A stretch of 42,088 nucleotides of DNA from an uncultured Oscillospiraceae bacterium (GCA_944387145.1 CALXDU010000008.1:1-42088), one strand, 5' to 3'. Positions 16,390 through 23,520 are shown, counted from the stretch's first letter. The notes: generated from the sequence alone by a model not told the origin. Numbers and translations: made by a program.

Positions 16390-17151
16390 ATGAGCAAAGA
16401 AGAATTTTTAAAGCAGCTTCAGGAGCGGATTCGGATTCTGCAGCCGTCGGAGCAGCAGGACATTCTGGAAGAATACGCCCAGCACATCCAGATGCGGATG
16501 GAAGGGGGACTGTCCGAGGAGGAGGCCATCCGGGATTTTGGCTCGCTGGATGATCTGGCGGCGGAGATTCTGGAAGCCTATCACATCAGCCCCGACTGGC
16601 AGTCCAAGATCAAGGAGCCCAGCGCCCCGGTGAAAGAGGCCGCCATCCAGTGCGCCGGCTGGCTGGAACGGTTCTGGCACAAGTGCCAAACCGCCTGGGG
16701 CAAACTCCGGAAGTGGCTGTCCGGGCATTGGCAGAACTTGCAGCTTCGTCTGAAGAAGCAGGACGTGCCGGAGCAGCCCAAACCGGAAACGCCGCCGAAA
16801 CAGCCTCGTCCCCACACTTTCTGGGGTTGGATCAAGGACATGAATCGGCGGCTATGGGGTATGATTGGTGCCCTGTTTGCCTGGGCCATCCGAGTAGCTA
16901 AGGTTCTGTGCCGGTGGGCCTGGAATGCGACACTTCTGTGCGCTGCGGTGCCCGTGGTGTGCACCGTGGGATTTTTCCTGGTCTGCACCGGTACCCTGGG
17001 AGTGCTGCTGGTGCAGGGATATCCGGCACTGGGGCTGCTTCTGGGAAGCGTGGGCATTGTGCTATGCGGCTGCGGCGTGCTGGTCTTTGCCTGCACCCTG
17101 ATTTGGAAGAAACCGAACAACAACCACAAGGAGGTGGGCGACCATGCGTAA
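16390..17151 (+). CDS. HAAS/DUF1700-domain membrane protein
   Basis: The 253-residue protein begins with a helical HAAS (DUF1700) domain, about residues 1-70 (MSKEEFLKQLQERI, then LSEEEAIRDFGSLDDLAAEIL). A Pro/Lys/Gln-rich linker follows, and the C-terminal half has three or four transmembrane segments. HAAS domains commonly accompany PadR regulators and are thought to sense or signal at the membrane. AAGGAG sits seven bases before the ATG at 16390. The last eight bases overlap the next gene. Confidence 0.82.
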   Translation: MSKEEFLKQLQERIRILQPSEQQDILEEYAQHIQMRMEGGLSEEEAIRDFGSLDDLAAEILEAYHISPDWQSKIKEPSAPVKEAAIQCAGWLERFWHKCQTAWGKLRKWLSGHWQNLQLRLKKQDVPEQPKPETPPKQPRPHTFWGWIKDMNRRLWGMIGALFAWAIRVAKVLCRWAWNATLLCAAVPVVCTVGFFLVCTGTLGVLLVQGYPALGLLLGSVGIVLCGCGVLVFACTLIWKKPNNNHKEVGDHA

Positions 17152-17674
17152 ACTGCGTCTGACTGCCCTGATTTTGGTATTTGCGGGCCTGCTTATCGGC
17201 GGCGTGGGCGTCGGGATCTGCTTCGTGGAAGCCTCCAGCTTTACCTATGGGGAAGGCTCCCGGCTGAATATGACCGTGACCGACACCGTCACCCGCCGTT
17301 TTTCCCTGGACGATGAGGAAAAACTGATGGGATTTGAATTCTTTAATATGCCCACAGCCCCCAATGCGGATGTGCCCCAGGTGGAAACCGATGCCAAACT
17401 GGCACCGGGAATCGTTCAGGTGGATGTGGAATATCGGGCAGTACCGGGCTGCACCGTGGATATTTGGGCGGGCTACTATGGCGATCAGACCGCAATGATT
17501 CACGCCTCTCCCGACGCCGGAGCGGAAGCCGTTATGAATGCCAAGGATCAGATTCTGTCCGACATCAAAAATCGCCAGATTGGGGATTATCAGTGGGCGG
17601 AAATCACCGGCATCACCTTCACTGTCAATCCCACCGACCGGGACAGATTGGATCTGAGCCAGTACACGGAGTAA
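17144..17674 (+). CDS. Hypothetical exported/membrane-anchored protein of the padR operon
   Basis: The 176-residue protein starts MRKLRLTALILVF and has one N-terminal hydrophobic segment, acting as signal anchor or signal peptide (about 7-29). The remainder is soluble and has no motif I recognise, although proteins in this position after HAAS genes are often DUF4097-like beta-helical proteins. It overlaps the HAAS gene by eight bases, with the ribosome binding site AGGTGG inside that gene. Function unknown; envelope stress response is suggested only by its neighbours. Confidence 0.65.
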   Translation: MRKLRLTALILVFAGLLIGGVGVGICFVEASSFTYGEGSRLNMTVTDTVTRRFSLDDEEKLMGFEFFNMPTAPNADVPQVETDAKLAPGIVQVDVEYRAVPGCTVDIWAGYYGDQTAMIHASPDAGAEAVMNAKDQILSDIKNRQIGDYQWAEITGITFTVNPTDRDRLDLSQYTE

Positions 17675-17690
17675 ACCGGAATCCTGGGAG

Positions 17691-19250
17691 TTATTGGCGG
17701 GTGTAGATGCACTGGCCGTCCTTCCAGGTTTGCAGAACCTGAATGCTTCTCAGGTTCTCTGCCGGGATTTCCAAAGGATTTTGGCTCAGGATTACAAAAT
17801 CCGCCCGTTTTCCCGGGGCCAGAGTGCCCTTGTCCTTCTCTTCAAAGTACTGATAGGCGGCGTTGACCGTTACCGCTTTCACAGCATCCAGCACGGGAAT
17901 CTGTTCCTCCCGTCCCAGCACCATACCGCCCCGGGTTCGGCGGCAGCAGGCGCACCACAGCGTTTCCAGCATATCCGGCTGAATCACCGGGGCGTCCTGG
18001 TGGAAGGTGATGGGGATGCCCTGTTCCAGAGCGCTGCGGGCGGGGCTGATGCGACTGGCTCGTTCCATGCCGAAATTCTTCACATGGATATCGCCCCAGT
18101 GGTACACATGGGCTACAAAGAAGGAAATCATCGCCCCCAACGCCGCTGCCTTGGGCAGCTGGTCCAGACCCATCAGCTGGCCGTGGACAATCACCGGCCG
18201 CAAATTTTTCAACTGGGGATATTCCCCTTCCATCGCCTCCAGGCAGGACAAAAACTGCTCCGCCGCTGCATCACCGTTGCAGTGGGCCAGCAGTTGGGTT
18301 TCCTGCCTGGCTGCTTTTTCCATGGCCTGCTTTACAGCATCATCGGTCATGGTGCCGTAGCCCCGGTAGTCTCCACCGCAGGCGTAAGGCTTGCGCATCC
18401 AGGCCGTCCGGCCCTGGGGAGAGCCGTCCAGGAAGATTTTCATGCCCCCGATGCGCAGATGGCGGCTGGCTTTGCCCAGCTCCTCCTGGGCCTGGGGGTA
18501 AGTGTCCGGGTCGGGGTAGGCCACCAGATCCAGTTTCAGCAGTTTTCGGCCCAGCAGCATGTGATACAGCGGCAGCAACTCCCGGACGATCATACCATCC
18601 TGGATGGTGGTGATGCCGTAGGAAGCGTAGATGTCCTGAGCCTGGGCATAGGCCTGGAGCAGCTGCTCCGGGGGCGCCATGGGGATTTTCTTCAGGTAGG
18701 AAACAAAGGCATTTTCTTCCAGGTATCCGGTGAGCTTTCCGTCCTTGGTTTCAATCCGTCCTCCCTCCGGGGCCTGGGTCTGGGGGGTGATGTCCAGAGC
18801 TTTCAAGCCCAGACTGTTCAAAAAGCCCATATGTCCGGACCTGTGGTGAATGACCAGGGGATTTTTGGGGGCGAAGCTGTCCAGCTGTTCCAAAGTAGGG
18901 AAGGGCGGGGCTTTGTCATAGTCCCGGGCGGTGACCCACTGGCCGGGGGCGGGCTTGTTCTTTTCCAGGAACTGCCAAATCCTGCGCTGCATTTCCTCCA
19001 CCGTGTCCGCTCCGTCCAGAGAAATCTGAAGCTGGGCGCTGGCCATCTGGGAGAAATGGCTGTGGGCGTCGATAAATCCGGGCATCAGGACAGCCCCGTG
19101 AAGATTCACCTCTTCGCAGCTGCCTGCCAGGGCCCGCATTTCTTCCTCTGAGCCCAGGGCCAGGATTTTGTCATCCTCCGCAACCAGGGCCTGGGCATAC
19201 AGATTTTCCTCCATGGTCAGGATGCTGCCGCCATAAAACAATGTTTTCAT
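17691..19250 (-). CDS. Amidohydrolase of the YtcJ/Amidohydro_3 family
   Basis: The 519-residue metal-dependent hydrolase has the N-terminal small beta-domain, then GFIDAHSH with the metal-binding HxH (His63, His65). Later metal-site candidates are HCNGDA, IVHGQLM and FHQDAPV. YtcJ-like enzymes hydrolyse amide or imide bonds of unknown substrates and are normally cytoplasmic. The ATG at 19250 follows GAGGTG by six bases; a GTG nine bases earlier is part of that ribosome binding site. It is a single-gene unit that converges on the padR operon. No specific substrate can be named. Confidence 0.82.
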   Translation of the reverse strand: MKTLFYGGSILTMEENLYAQALVAEDDKILALGSEEEMRALAGSCEEVNLHGAVLMPGFIDAHSHFSQMASAQLQISLDGADTVEEMQRRIWQFLEKNKPAPGQWVTARDYDKAPPFPTLEQLDSFAPKNPLVIHHRSGHMGFLNSLGLKALDITPQTQAPEGGRIETKDGKLTGYLEENAFVSYLKKIPMAPPEQLLQAYAQAQDIYASYGITTIQDGMIVRELLPLYHMLLGRKLLKLDLVAYPDPDTYPQAQEELGKASRHLRIGGMKIFLDGSPQGRTAWMRKPYACGGDYRGYGTMTDDAVKQAMEKAARQETQLLAHCNGDAAAEQFLSCLEAMEGEYPQLKNLRPVIVHGQLMGLDQLPKAAALGAMISFFVAHVYHWGDIHVKNFGMERASRISPARSALEQGIPITFHQDAPVIQPDMLETLWCACCRRTRGGMVLGREEQIPVLDAVKAVTVNAAYQYFEEKDKGTLAPGKRADFVILSQNPLEIPAENLRSIQVLQTWKDGQCIYTRQ

Positions 19251-19331
19251 AATCTGCACCTCACATCTTTGGTTTGATCCTTCCGCAAACCTGCCGTTTC
19301 CTCTATCTTACCCATTTTTTCCAGAATATAG

Positions 19332-19368
19332 AAAAACATCCCAAAAGCGCAGAAAGCTTTTGGGATGT
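19332..19368 (-). terminator. Terminator of the rpsF-ssb-rpsR operon
   Basis: A perfect 13-bp inverted repeat (19336-19348 with 19356-19368, 7-base loop) ends in UUUUU on the minus strand, 12 bases after the rpsR stop codon. Confidence 0.9.
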
Positions 19369-19379
19369 AACTTCGTCAA

Positions 19380-19616
19380 TCAGTCAGCGACGTAGGGCAG
19401 CAGGGCGATCTGACGGGCACGTTTGATGGCGGTGGTCAGGTCACGCTGATGCTCAGCACAGGTACCGGTGGTACGGCGGGGCAGAATCTTGCCGCGCTCG
19501 GACAGGTAACGGCGGAGCTTAGCGGTGTCCTTGTAATCGATGCTGGTCACCTTATCCACGCAGAATGCGCAAACCTTCTTGCGCTTGCGGGGACGCATAC
19601 GCTGTTCGTTAGCCAT
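19380..19616 (-). CDS. rpsR: 30S ribosomal protein S18
   Basis: The 78-residue protein matches bacterial S18 throughout (for example [21 protein letters not shown] and [14 protein letters not shown]). It carries CAFC near residue 16 and a downstream CAEH, the cysteine-bearing form of S18 that may bind zinc. It is the last gene of the classic rpsF-ssb-rpsR operon, 45 bases after ssb, with GGAGG upstream. Confidence 0.97.
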   Translation of the reverse strand: MANEQRMRPRKRKKVCAFCVDKVTSIDYKDTAKLRRYLSERGKILPRRTTGTCAEHQRDLTTAIKRARQIALLPYVAD

Positions 19617-19661
19617 GGATTTTCCCTCCTTGTAAGCGTTGTAGAAAAAGTTCAGTAAAAG

Positions 19662-20189
19662 TTAGAAGGGCAGCTGGGCGTCATCGTCTTCCAGCATGGC
19701 GAAATCCGATGCCGGAGCGGCTGCGGGGGCGCTGTAGCCACCGTAGTTGGGAGTAGCGGGAGCACTGCCGTAGCTGGGGGCAGAATAGGAGTTTCCATTG
19801 CTGCCGTAGCTGTTGCCGCCACCGTAAGCGTTGCCGCCGTAGGTGCTGTTGCCGCTCTCGCTGCTGCGCTTGCTGTCGCCGAAGTAGACATTGTCTGCCA
19901 CGACTTCCGCAGTGCGACGCTTGTTGCCATCTTTGTCGGTCCAGCTGCGAATCTGGAGCCGACCGGAAACCACGATCATGGAGCCTTTGGTGAAATACTT
20001 GGAGACAAACTCTCCGGTCTGACGCCAGGCAACACAATCAATAAAATCGGTTTCCCGCTCGCCGCCGTCTCTGCCGCCGAAGTCCCGGTCGACAGCTACG
20101 CTGAAACTGGCAACGGCAATTCCGCTGCCGGTACGGCGGAGCTCAGGGTCACGGGTCAGACGACCCATGATAACAATGTGGTTGAGCAT
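19662..20189 (-). CDS. ssb: Single-stranded DNA-binding protein
   Basis: The 175-residue protein has an N-terminal OB-fold (1-105, from MLNHIVIMGRLTRDPELR), a Gly/Tyr/Ser/Asn-rich linker (about 110-160), and the acidic C-terminal tip DDDAQLPF that recruits replication and repair partners. It starts three bases after the rpsF stop codon and is therefore translationally linked to it. Confidence 0.97.
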   Translation of the reverse strand: MLNHIVIMGRLTRDPELRRTGSGIAVASFSVAVDRDFGGRDGGERETDFIDCVAWRQTGEFVSKYFTKGSMIVVSGRLQIRSWTDKDGNKRRTAEVVADNVYFGDSKRSSESGNSTYGGNAYGGGNSYGSNGNSYSAPSYGSAPATPNYGGYSAPAAAPASDFAMLEDDDAQLPF

Positions 20190-20192
20190 GGA

Positions 20193-20489
20193 TTACTCCT
20201 CCACAGCAGTGGTCAGGCAGCGCATGACGCCTTCGGTGATCTTCATCACACGTTCCAGCTCTGCGGGGAACTCGGGCTTGGTTTCCATGTTCATCAGAAC
20301 GTAGTAGCCTTCTGCCATGTCGTTGATGGGGTATGCCAGACGACGCTTGCCCCACTCATCGATGTTGGTCAGAGTACCCTCCGCCTCCACCATTGCCTTG
20401 AACTTTTCCACAAGTGCTGCAGTGCCCTCCTCGCCCAGGGTGGGGTCGATGATGTAGAGCACCTCATACTTACCGGTGATCTTAGCCAT
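20193..20489 (-). CDS. rpsF: 30S ribosomal protein S6
   Basis: The 98-residue protein is standard S6 (KYEVLYIIDPTLGEE, EWGKRRLAYPI and EGYYVLMN). The ATG at 20489 has AGGAGG upstream; the longer frame that extends across the tRNA gene is an artefact. A sigma-A promoter and a structured leader precede it. Confidence 0.97.
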   Translation of the reverse strand: MAKITGKYEVLYIIDPTLGEEGTAALVEKFKAMVEAEGTLTNIDEWGKRRLAYPINDMAEGYYVLMNMETKPEFPAELERVMKITEGVMRCLTTAVEE

Positions 20490-20508
20490 GTTGATTGCAC
20501 CTCCTTTT

Positions 20509-20550
20509 GGACTTTTGGCCCCCGGCACCGCCGGGAGCAAGGATTTGTCC
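20509..20550 (-). promoter_or_regulatory. Structured rpsF leader, candidate S6:S18 autoregulatory element
   Basis: In the minus-strand leader, outer arms GGAC/GUCC (20547-20550 and 20509-20512) enclose a CCCGGC/GCCGGG stem (20530-20535 and 20521-20526) and unpaired bases. Leaders of rpsF operons in many bacteria bind the S6:S18 complex through a hairpin with an exposed CCG. The position fits; the exact match to that motif is not verified. Confidence 0.45.
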
Positions 20551-20571
20551 GCGCCATTGGCAGACCTGTTC

Positions 20572-20600
20572 ATTTTATCGGAATATATGCCGATTGTCAA
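20572..20600 (-). promoter_or_regulatory. Promoter of rpsF-ssb-rpsR
   Basis: On the minus strand a consensus TTGACA (20595-20600) and TAAAAT (20572-20577) are spaced by 17 bases, giving a leader of roughly 75 bases. Confidence 0.85.
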
Positions 20601-20688
20601 GTACTTTTTCCGGATTTTTCCGGTTTTTCCCCGGATGATTCCCAACCGGTGGCATCGGTTGCCGGATACCCGCTTCGACAAAAAGTGG

Positions 20689-20717
20689 TTGCTTTTTTTC
20701 TCTGGCTCTGCTATAAT
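20689..20717 (+). promoter_or_regulatory. Promoter of tRNA-Gly
   Basis: TTGCTT (20689-20694) and TATAAT (20712-20717) are spaced by 17 bases; the tRNA begins 11 bases after the -10. Confidence 0.8.
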
Positions 20718-20727
20718 ACCAGCACAT

Positions 20728-20801
20728 GCAGGATTCGTATATCGGTAATACAACGGCTTCCCAAGCCGTGAAGGCGGGTTCGACTCCCGTATCCTGCTCC
20801 A
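20728..20801 (+). tRNA. tRNA-Gly (anticodon CCC)
   Basis: A complete 74-base cloverleaf can be folded: acceptor GCAGGAT/ATCCTGC, D stem GTAT/ATAC, anticodon stem ACGGC/GCCGT with loop TTCCCAA, T stem GCGGG/CCCGT with loop TTCGACT, discriminator T and encoded CCA. The anticodon CCC is at 20760-20762 and reads GGG. It has its own promoter and terminator. Confidence 0.95.
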
Positions 20802-20812
20802 GACAAGAAAAG

Positions 20813-20835
20813 GCCACCCTGCGGGGTGGCTTTTT
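20813..20835 (+). terminator. Terminator of tRNA-Gly
   Basis: A 7-bp stem GCCACCC/GGGTGGC with a four-base loop is followed by five T, 11 bases after the tRNA. Confidence 0.9.
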
Positions 20836-20915
20836 CTTATCCTCAATAGAAGGTAACGGCGCAGGCAAACGAAGCAATAGTACCGTGGTCATAAGGGAGC
20901 ATCGTATATTTATCA

Positions 20916-20944
20916 TTGTTTCCTCTGTTTATCTATGGTATAGT
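20916..20944 (+). promoter_or_regulatory. Promoter of the suppressor-of-fused gene
   Basis: TTGTTT (20916-20921) and TATAGT (20939-20944) are spaced by 17 bases, 31 bases before the start codon. Confidence 0.55.
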
Positions 20945-20975
20945 TGCTGTATACACACCGAATGGAGAGGATTTT

Positions 20976-21581
20976 ATGAATATAAGAGAAATGAATATAT
21001 TTACCGCCCATTGCGATAAGTATTTTCAGCAATCGGATTGTACCATTCTCCACCCCACGGAAGACACCACCGTGCACATCGATGTGCTGGTGTATCCGCC
21101 CAACGGCAAATTCCCCTTTTGGAAATTGGTTACGATGGGTGTCAGCGACTACAAAATGCCAAAAGCCAAGCAAACATTGGGAAACCGCAACGAATATATG
21201 ATGTTTATTTCCGGCCAGGAGAATCTCAGAGATCCGGACACGCTGTCTTGGTATCGTGAAAAGCTTCTGATGATTGCCACCTATTCCATGGCAACGCAAA
21301 CACCGGTGTCTTACGGGCACAGTATGGAATGGGAACCAGAAGAACAGGAAAGTATTGTGGGTGCTTTTCTGGAAATGCCTCAAATCATCGAGGATGTGGG
21401 TATGCTTCGCTGCAAATTGGGTCCTTTCCGCACCTGCGTATGTTTGCAGGCTGTTTTGCTCACACGGGATGACCTGCAGATGCTTCTGTCGGTTGGCCCT
21501 CAGCAATTCAGCAGTTATCTGTACCCCGAAGACGGTCGCCCCCATTACTTAAGCCAACGCACCCGCACGGAACAGTTTTGA
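20976..21581 (+). CDS. Suppressor-of-fused (SUFU)-domain protein
   Basis: The 201-residue protein resembles bacterial suppressor-of-fused domain proteins: an N-terminal IDVLVYPPNG followed by FWKLVTMGVSDYKM, and a central RNEYMMFI segment. Bacterial SUFU proteins often serve as immunity proteins for polymorphic toxins, but no toxin gene lies nearby. GGAGAGG precedes the ATG at 20976; the longer frame adds 20 residues over the promoter. The gene is AT-richer than its neighbours and sits directly after a tRNA, which suggests horizontal acquisition. A strong terminator follows. Confidence 0.7.
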   Translation: MNIREMNIFTAHCDKYFQQSDCTILHPTEDTTVHIDVLVYPPNGKFPFWKLVTMGVSDYKMPKAKQTLGNRNEYMMFISGQENLRDPDTLSWYREKLLMIATYSMATQTPVSYGHSMEWEPEEQESIVGAFLEMPQIIEDVGMLRCKLGPFRTCVCLQAVLLTRDDLQMLLSVGPQQFSSYLYPEDGRPHYLSQRTRTEQF

Positions 21582-21692
21582 CAATTGGCTGATTTTACAC
21601 CAATCCCTATGGAAGGCTGTTACACTGTAAGCCATGTGTTTGTTAACCTTCTTTACGGGATTAGCTAGTTTCACGAAAACACACAAATAGCA

Positions 21693-21717
21693 AAAAGGTG
21701 GGCATTGCCCACCTTTT
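21693..21717 (+). terminator. Bidirectional terminator between the SUFU gene and the metal regulator
   Basis: An 11-bp stem (21693-21703 with 21707-21717, 3-base loop) ends in UUUU on the plus strand and in a U-run on the minus strand, so it can end both converging transcripts. The bases 21582-21692 hold no recognisable feature. Confidence 0.85.
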
Positions 21718-21781
21718 ATTCTGTCAATCACCCATAGGTTTCCTTCTCTTATACTTACGGAATGCCCCAAAAGCGCCTTCT

Positions 21782-22120
21782 TTACTTCATAAATTTATCA
21801 ATGGCCTGGCACAGGTCGTCAATGGCGTCCTGGTCTCCGGCAGCGACAGCATCCACCATGCAGTGGCGCATGTGGTCTTTGAGAATCACCTTGCCGGTAT
21901 TATCCAGGGCCGAGCGCACTGCCGCCAGCTGGATCAGCACTTCCGAGCAGTCGTGCCCCTCCTCCACCATCCGCTTGACTTTCTCCAGATGGCCAATGGC
22001 CCGGGACAACCGGTTGATCACTGCCTTCTGATTTTCATGGACATGGTTGTGGGAATGGGCAATGCCATGGGCATGGAGATATTCATGATCCATATGGGCA
22101 TGCTCGTGATGATCGGACAT
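21782..22120 (-). CDS. CsoR/RcnR-family metal-sensing repressor with His-rich N-terminus
   Basis: The 112-residue protein has an N-terminal tail with ten His (about 1-30) and a helical CsoR/RcnR/FrmR-family core (NRLSRAIGHLEKVKRM). Within the core the sensor ligands appear as Cys-x24-His-x3-Cys (HDCSEV, then LKDHMRHC), the pattern of copper sensors (CsoR) and also of the nickel sensor InrS. The divergent His-rich protein and CooT-type gene favour nickel. The ATG at 22120 has AGGTGG upstream; the longer frame crosses the promoter. A G/C-tract operator lies between the divergent promoters. The metal is inferred, not shown. Confidence 0.85.
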   Translation of the reverse strand: MSDHHEHAHMDHEYLHAHGIAHSHNHVHENQKAVINRLSRAIGHLEKVKRMVEEGHDCSEVLIQLAAVRSALDNTGKVILKDHMRHCMVDAVAAGDQDAIDDLCQAIDKFMK

Positions 22121-22154
22121 GAACACCACCTGCTTTCTGACAATTTTCCTGGCT

Positions 22155-22183
22155 ATTATACCCGGATTTTCCCCTTTTGGCAA
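22155..22183 (-). promoter_or_regulatory. Promoter of the CsoR-family gene
   Basis: On the minus strand TTGCCA (22178-22183) and TATAAT (22155-22160) are spaced by 17 bases. The -35 abuts the GC-tract operator. Confidence 0.7.
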
Positions 22184-22200
22184 GCCCCACCGGGGGATAT
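22184..22200. promoter_or_regulatory. GC-tract operator candidate for the CsoR/RcnR regulator
   Basis: The segment GCCCCACCGGGGGATAT has a C-tract and a G-tract flanked by A/T, the form known for CsoR/RcnR-family operators. It lies between the divergent -35 elements. A neighbouring palindrome TTTCCCGGAAA (22200-22210) could contribute. Confidence 0.55.
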
Positions 22201-22219
22201 TTCCCGGAAAATAAATACT

Positions 22220-22248
22220 TTGACAGAATCGTGGCAAACGAGTATAAT
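22220..22248 (+). promoter_or_regulatory. Promoter of the His-rich protein-cooT operon
   Basis: A full consensus TTGACA (22220-22225) and TATAAT (22243-22248) are spaced by 17 bases, 27 bases before the start codon. Such a strong promoter fits genes held off by a repressor. Confidence 0.85.
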
Positions 22249-22275
22249 AGGGGAAAAACCAAAGGAGGAATTGCA

Positions 22276-22722
22276 ATGCACATCCACGAAGATCACATTG
22301 CCGGCGGTGCTCCTCAGCACGAGCATCCTCATACCCATGAACACACCCACGAGCACACCCATGACGGTGTTGCCCATACCCATCCGCATGAGCACACCCA
22401 TGAGCATGACCATGTACACCCCCATGACCACGACCATCTGCACGATCATGCCCATCCCCACGACCATTCCCATGGCTGCGAAGGTCAGTGCGCCGGCTGC
22501 CAGGTAAGCTGTGAGCACACTCCCATGGAGGAGCTGATGGCTCTGATGAAGTACATGGTGGGCCACAACGCCGCCCACGCCAAGGAACTGGCAGATCTGG
22601 CAGGCAAGCTGGAGGATGCCGGCAACCATGTGGCCTACGAGCAGGTCATGGCTGCGGTGTCTGATTTTGAAAAGGGCAATATGCGTCTGAGCGTGGTTCT
22701 GAGCAGCCTGGACGTCAAGTAA
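22276..22722 (+). CDS. His-rich metal-binding protein with Cys cluster and helical C-terminal domain
   Basis: The 148-residue protein has 28 His within its first 67 residues, mostly in HxH and HEHTH repeats. A Cys cluster follows (Cys68, 72, 75 and 79, spaced x3, x2, x3), then a helical domain (about 83-148) with a GHNAAHAKEL segment. It has no signal peptide. His-rich tails of this kind occur on nickel proteins such as CooJ, HypB and UreE, and the next gene encodes a CooT-type nickel protein. I infer a cytoplasmic nickel store or chaperone; copper, cobalt or zinc remain possible. GGAGG lies upstream of the ATG. The divergent CsoR-type gene probably controls it. Confidence 0.75.
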   Translation: MHIHEDHIAGGAPQHEHPHTHEHTHEHTHDGVAHTHPHEHTHEHDHVHPHDHDHLHDHAHPHDHSHGCEGQCAGCQVSCEHTPMEELMALMKYMVGHNAAHAKELADLAGKLEDAGNHVAYEQVMAAVSDFEKGNMRLSVVLSSLDVK

Positions 22723-22736
22723 GCGAGGATAAGTCT

Positions 22737-22931
22737 ATGTGTCTTTCTACTGTATATAAGAACAGCCTGACTCCTGAGACGGTGATGATGCGCAACGTTA
22801 TGCGCATTGAGTGCAAGGATGGCATGGTCATCCTCACCGATCTGATGGAGCGCCAGATGGCCATTGAGGGCACGCTGGAAATGGCAAACCTGGTAGACGG
22901 CGTGGCCGTTGTGAAAGAGGCAGCTGTGTAA
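22737..22931 (+). CDS. CooT-family nickel-binding protein
   Basis: The 64-residue protein begins MCLSTVY, the CooT signature, in which the Cys after the initiator Met takes part in binding one nickel at the dimer interface. In Rhodospirillum rubrum CooT works with CooC and CooJ to load nickel into CO dehydrogenase. Here it follows the His-rich protein by 14 bases and is probably cotranscribed. No carbon monoxide dehydrogenase, hydrogenase or urease is encoded in the window, so the client enzyme is unknown. GAGGAT serves as ribosome binding site. Confidence 0.8.
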   Translation: MCLSTVYKNSLTPETVMMRNVMRIECKDGMVILTDLMERQMAIEGTLEMANLVDGVAVVKEAAV

Positions 22932-22988
22932 CAAGCGACCTTTCCGGGCGGAGAAATCTGCCCGGAAATTCTTTTGAAAAATAAATGC

Positions 22989-23003
22989 AAATAATTCTCA
23001 TTT
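22989..23003. promoter_or_regulatory. Possible Per-box upstream of perR
   Basis: The AT-rich AAATAATTCTCATTT just upstream of the perR -35 loosely resembles the PerR consensus TTATAATnATTATAA in its centre (ATAAT...AT). The match is partial, so this is tentative autoregulation. Confidence 0.3.
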
Positions 23004-23008
23004 TCTTC

Positions 23009-23037
23009 TTGACAAAGTGCAGGGTACATGCTATACT
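23009..23037 (+). promoter_or_regulatory. Promoter of perR-rubrerythrin
   Basis: TTGACA (23009-23014) and TATACT (23032-23037) are spaced by 17 bases, about 50 bases before the start codon. Confidence 0.8.
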
Positions 23038-23085
23038 CATCTCGTAAATAAGAATCAATCACAAATCCCAAGACAGGAGGTGTCT

Positions 23086-23478
23086 ATGGAAGGATCTACC
23101 AAGCAGTTCCGCAAACGCAACGCCATTCTCGCCTGCCTGCAGCAAACCCACGCACACCCCTCGGCGGAGATGGTTCACGAAATGCTTCAGAAGACCCATC
23201 CGGACATATCTCTTGCCACGGTGTACCGGAATCTGGCCTGGTTCAAAAGCCAGGGCATGATTCAGAGCCTGGGTACGGTCAATGGCATTGAGCGCTTCGA
23301 CGCAAACACAGCGCCCCATGTCCACTTTGTCTGCACCGGCTGCAGTGCGGTCATCGATCTGCCCCAAATCGCAGTTCCCCACTCTCTGGAAGCTGACACG
23401 GAAAAATACGCCGGCTGTCGGGTCCAGGGCTGCCAGCTGACCTTCACTGGTCTGTGCGGCAGCTGCGCAAATTCCTGA
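23086..23478 (+). CDS. perR: PerR-type Fur-family peroxide-stress regulator
   Basis: The 130-residue Fur-family protein has a winged helix with SLATVYRNLAWF (42-53) and two structural zinc motifs, CTGC (83-86) and CGSC (124-127). Residues that align with the five regulatory metal ligands of Bacillus PerR are present: His24, Asp72, His78, His80 and Asp91. The Asp at position 72 favours PerR over other Fur types. AGGAGG lies five bases before the ATG at 23086. The next gene encodes a rubrerythrin, a standard target of clostridial PerR. Confidence 0.85.
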   Translation: MEGSTKQFRKRNAILACLQQTHAHPSAEMVHEMLQKTHPDISLATVYRNLAWFKSQGMIQSLGTVNGIERFDANTAPHVHFVCTGCSAVIDLPQIAVPHSLEADTEKYAGCRVQGCQLTFTGLCGSCANS

Positions 23479-23520
23479 AATCCCTGAAATTGAAATTACA
23501 TGATTATGGAGGAAACAAGT

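Noticed and set aside
20728..20801. tRNA-Gly as attachment site of an integrated element
   Set aside because: No integrase gene and no second copy of the tRNA 3' end were seen; only the composition of the next gene hints at insertion.
20193..20846. Longer start for rpsF running over the tRNA-Gly locus
   Set aside because: S6 proteins are near 98 residues, AGGAGG sits before 20489, and the extension is antisense to a tRNA.
22177..22275. Upstream extension of the His-rich protein
   Set aside because: The extra codons cover the consensus promoter and the ribosome binding site; the ATG at 22276 is preceded by GGAGG.
22276..22500. His-rich coding repeats as a CRISPR or tandem DNA repeat
   Set aside because: The CAC/CAT-rich pattern is explained by HxH codons in a real gene with promoter and ribosome binding site; there are no unique spacers.
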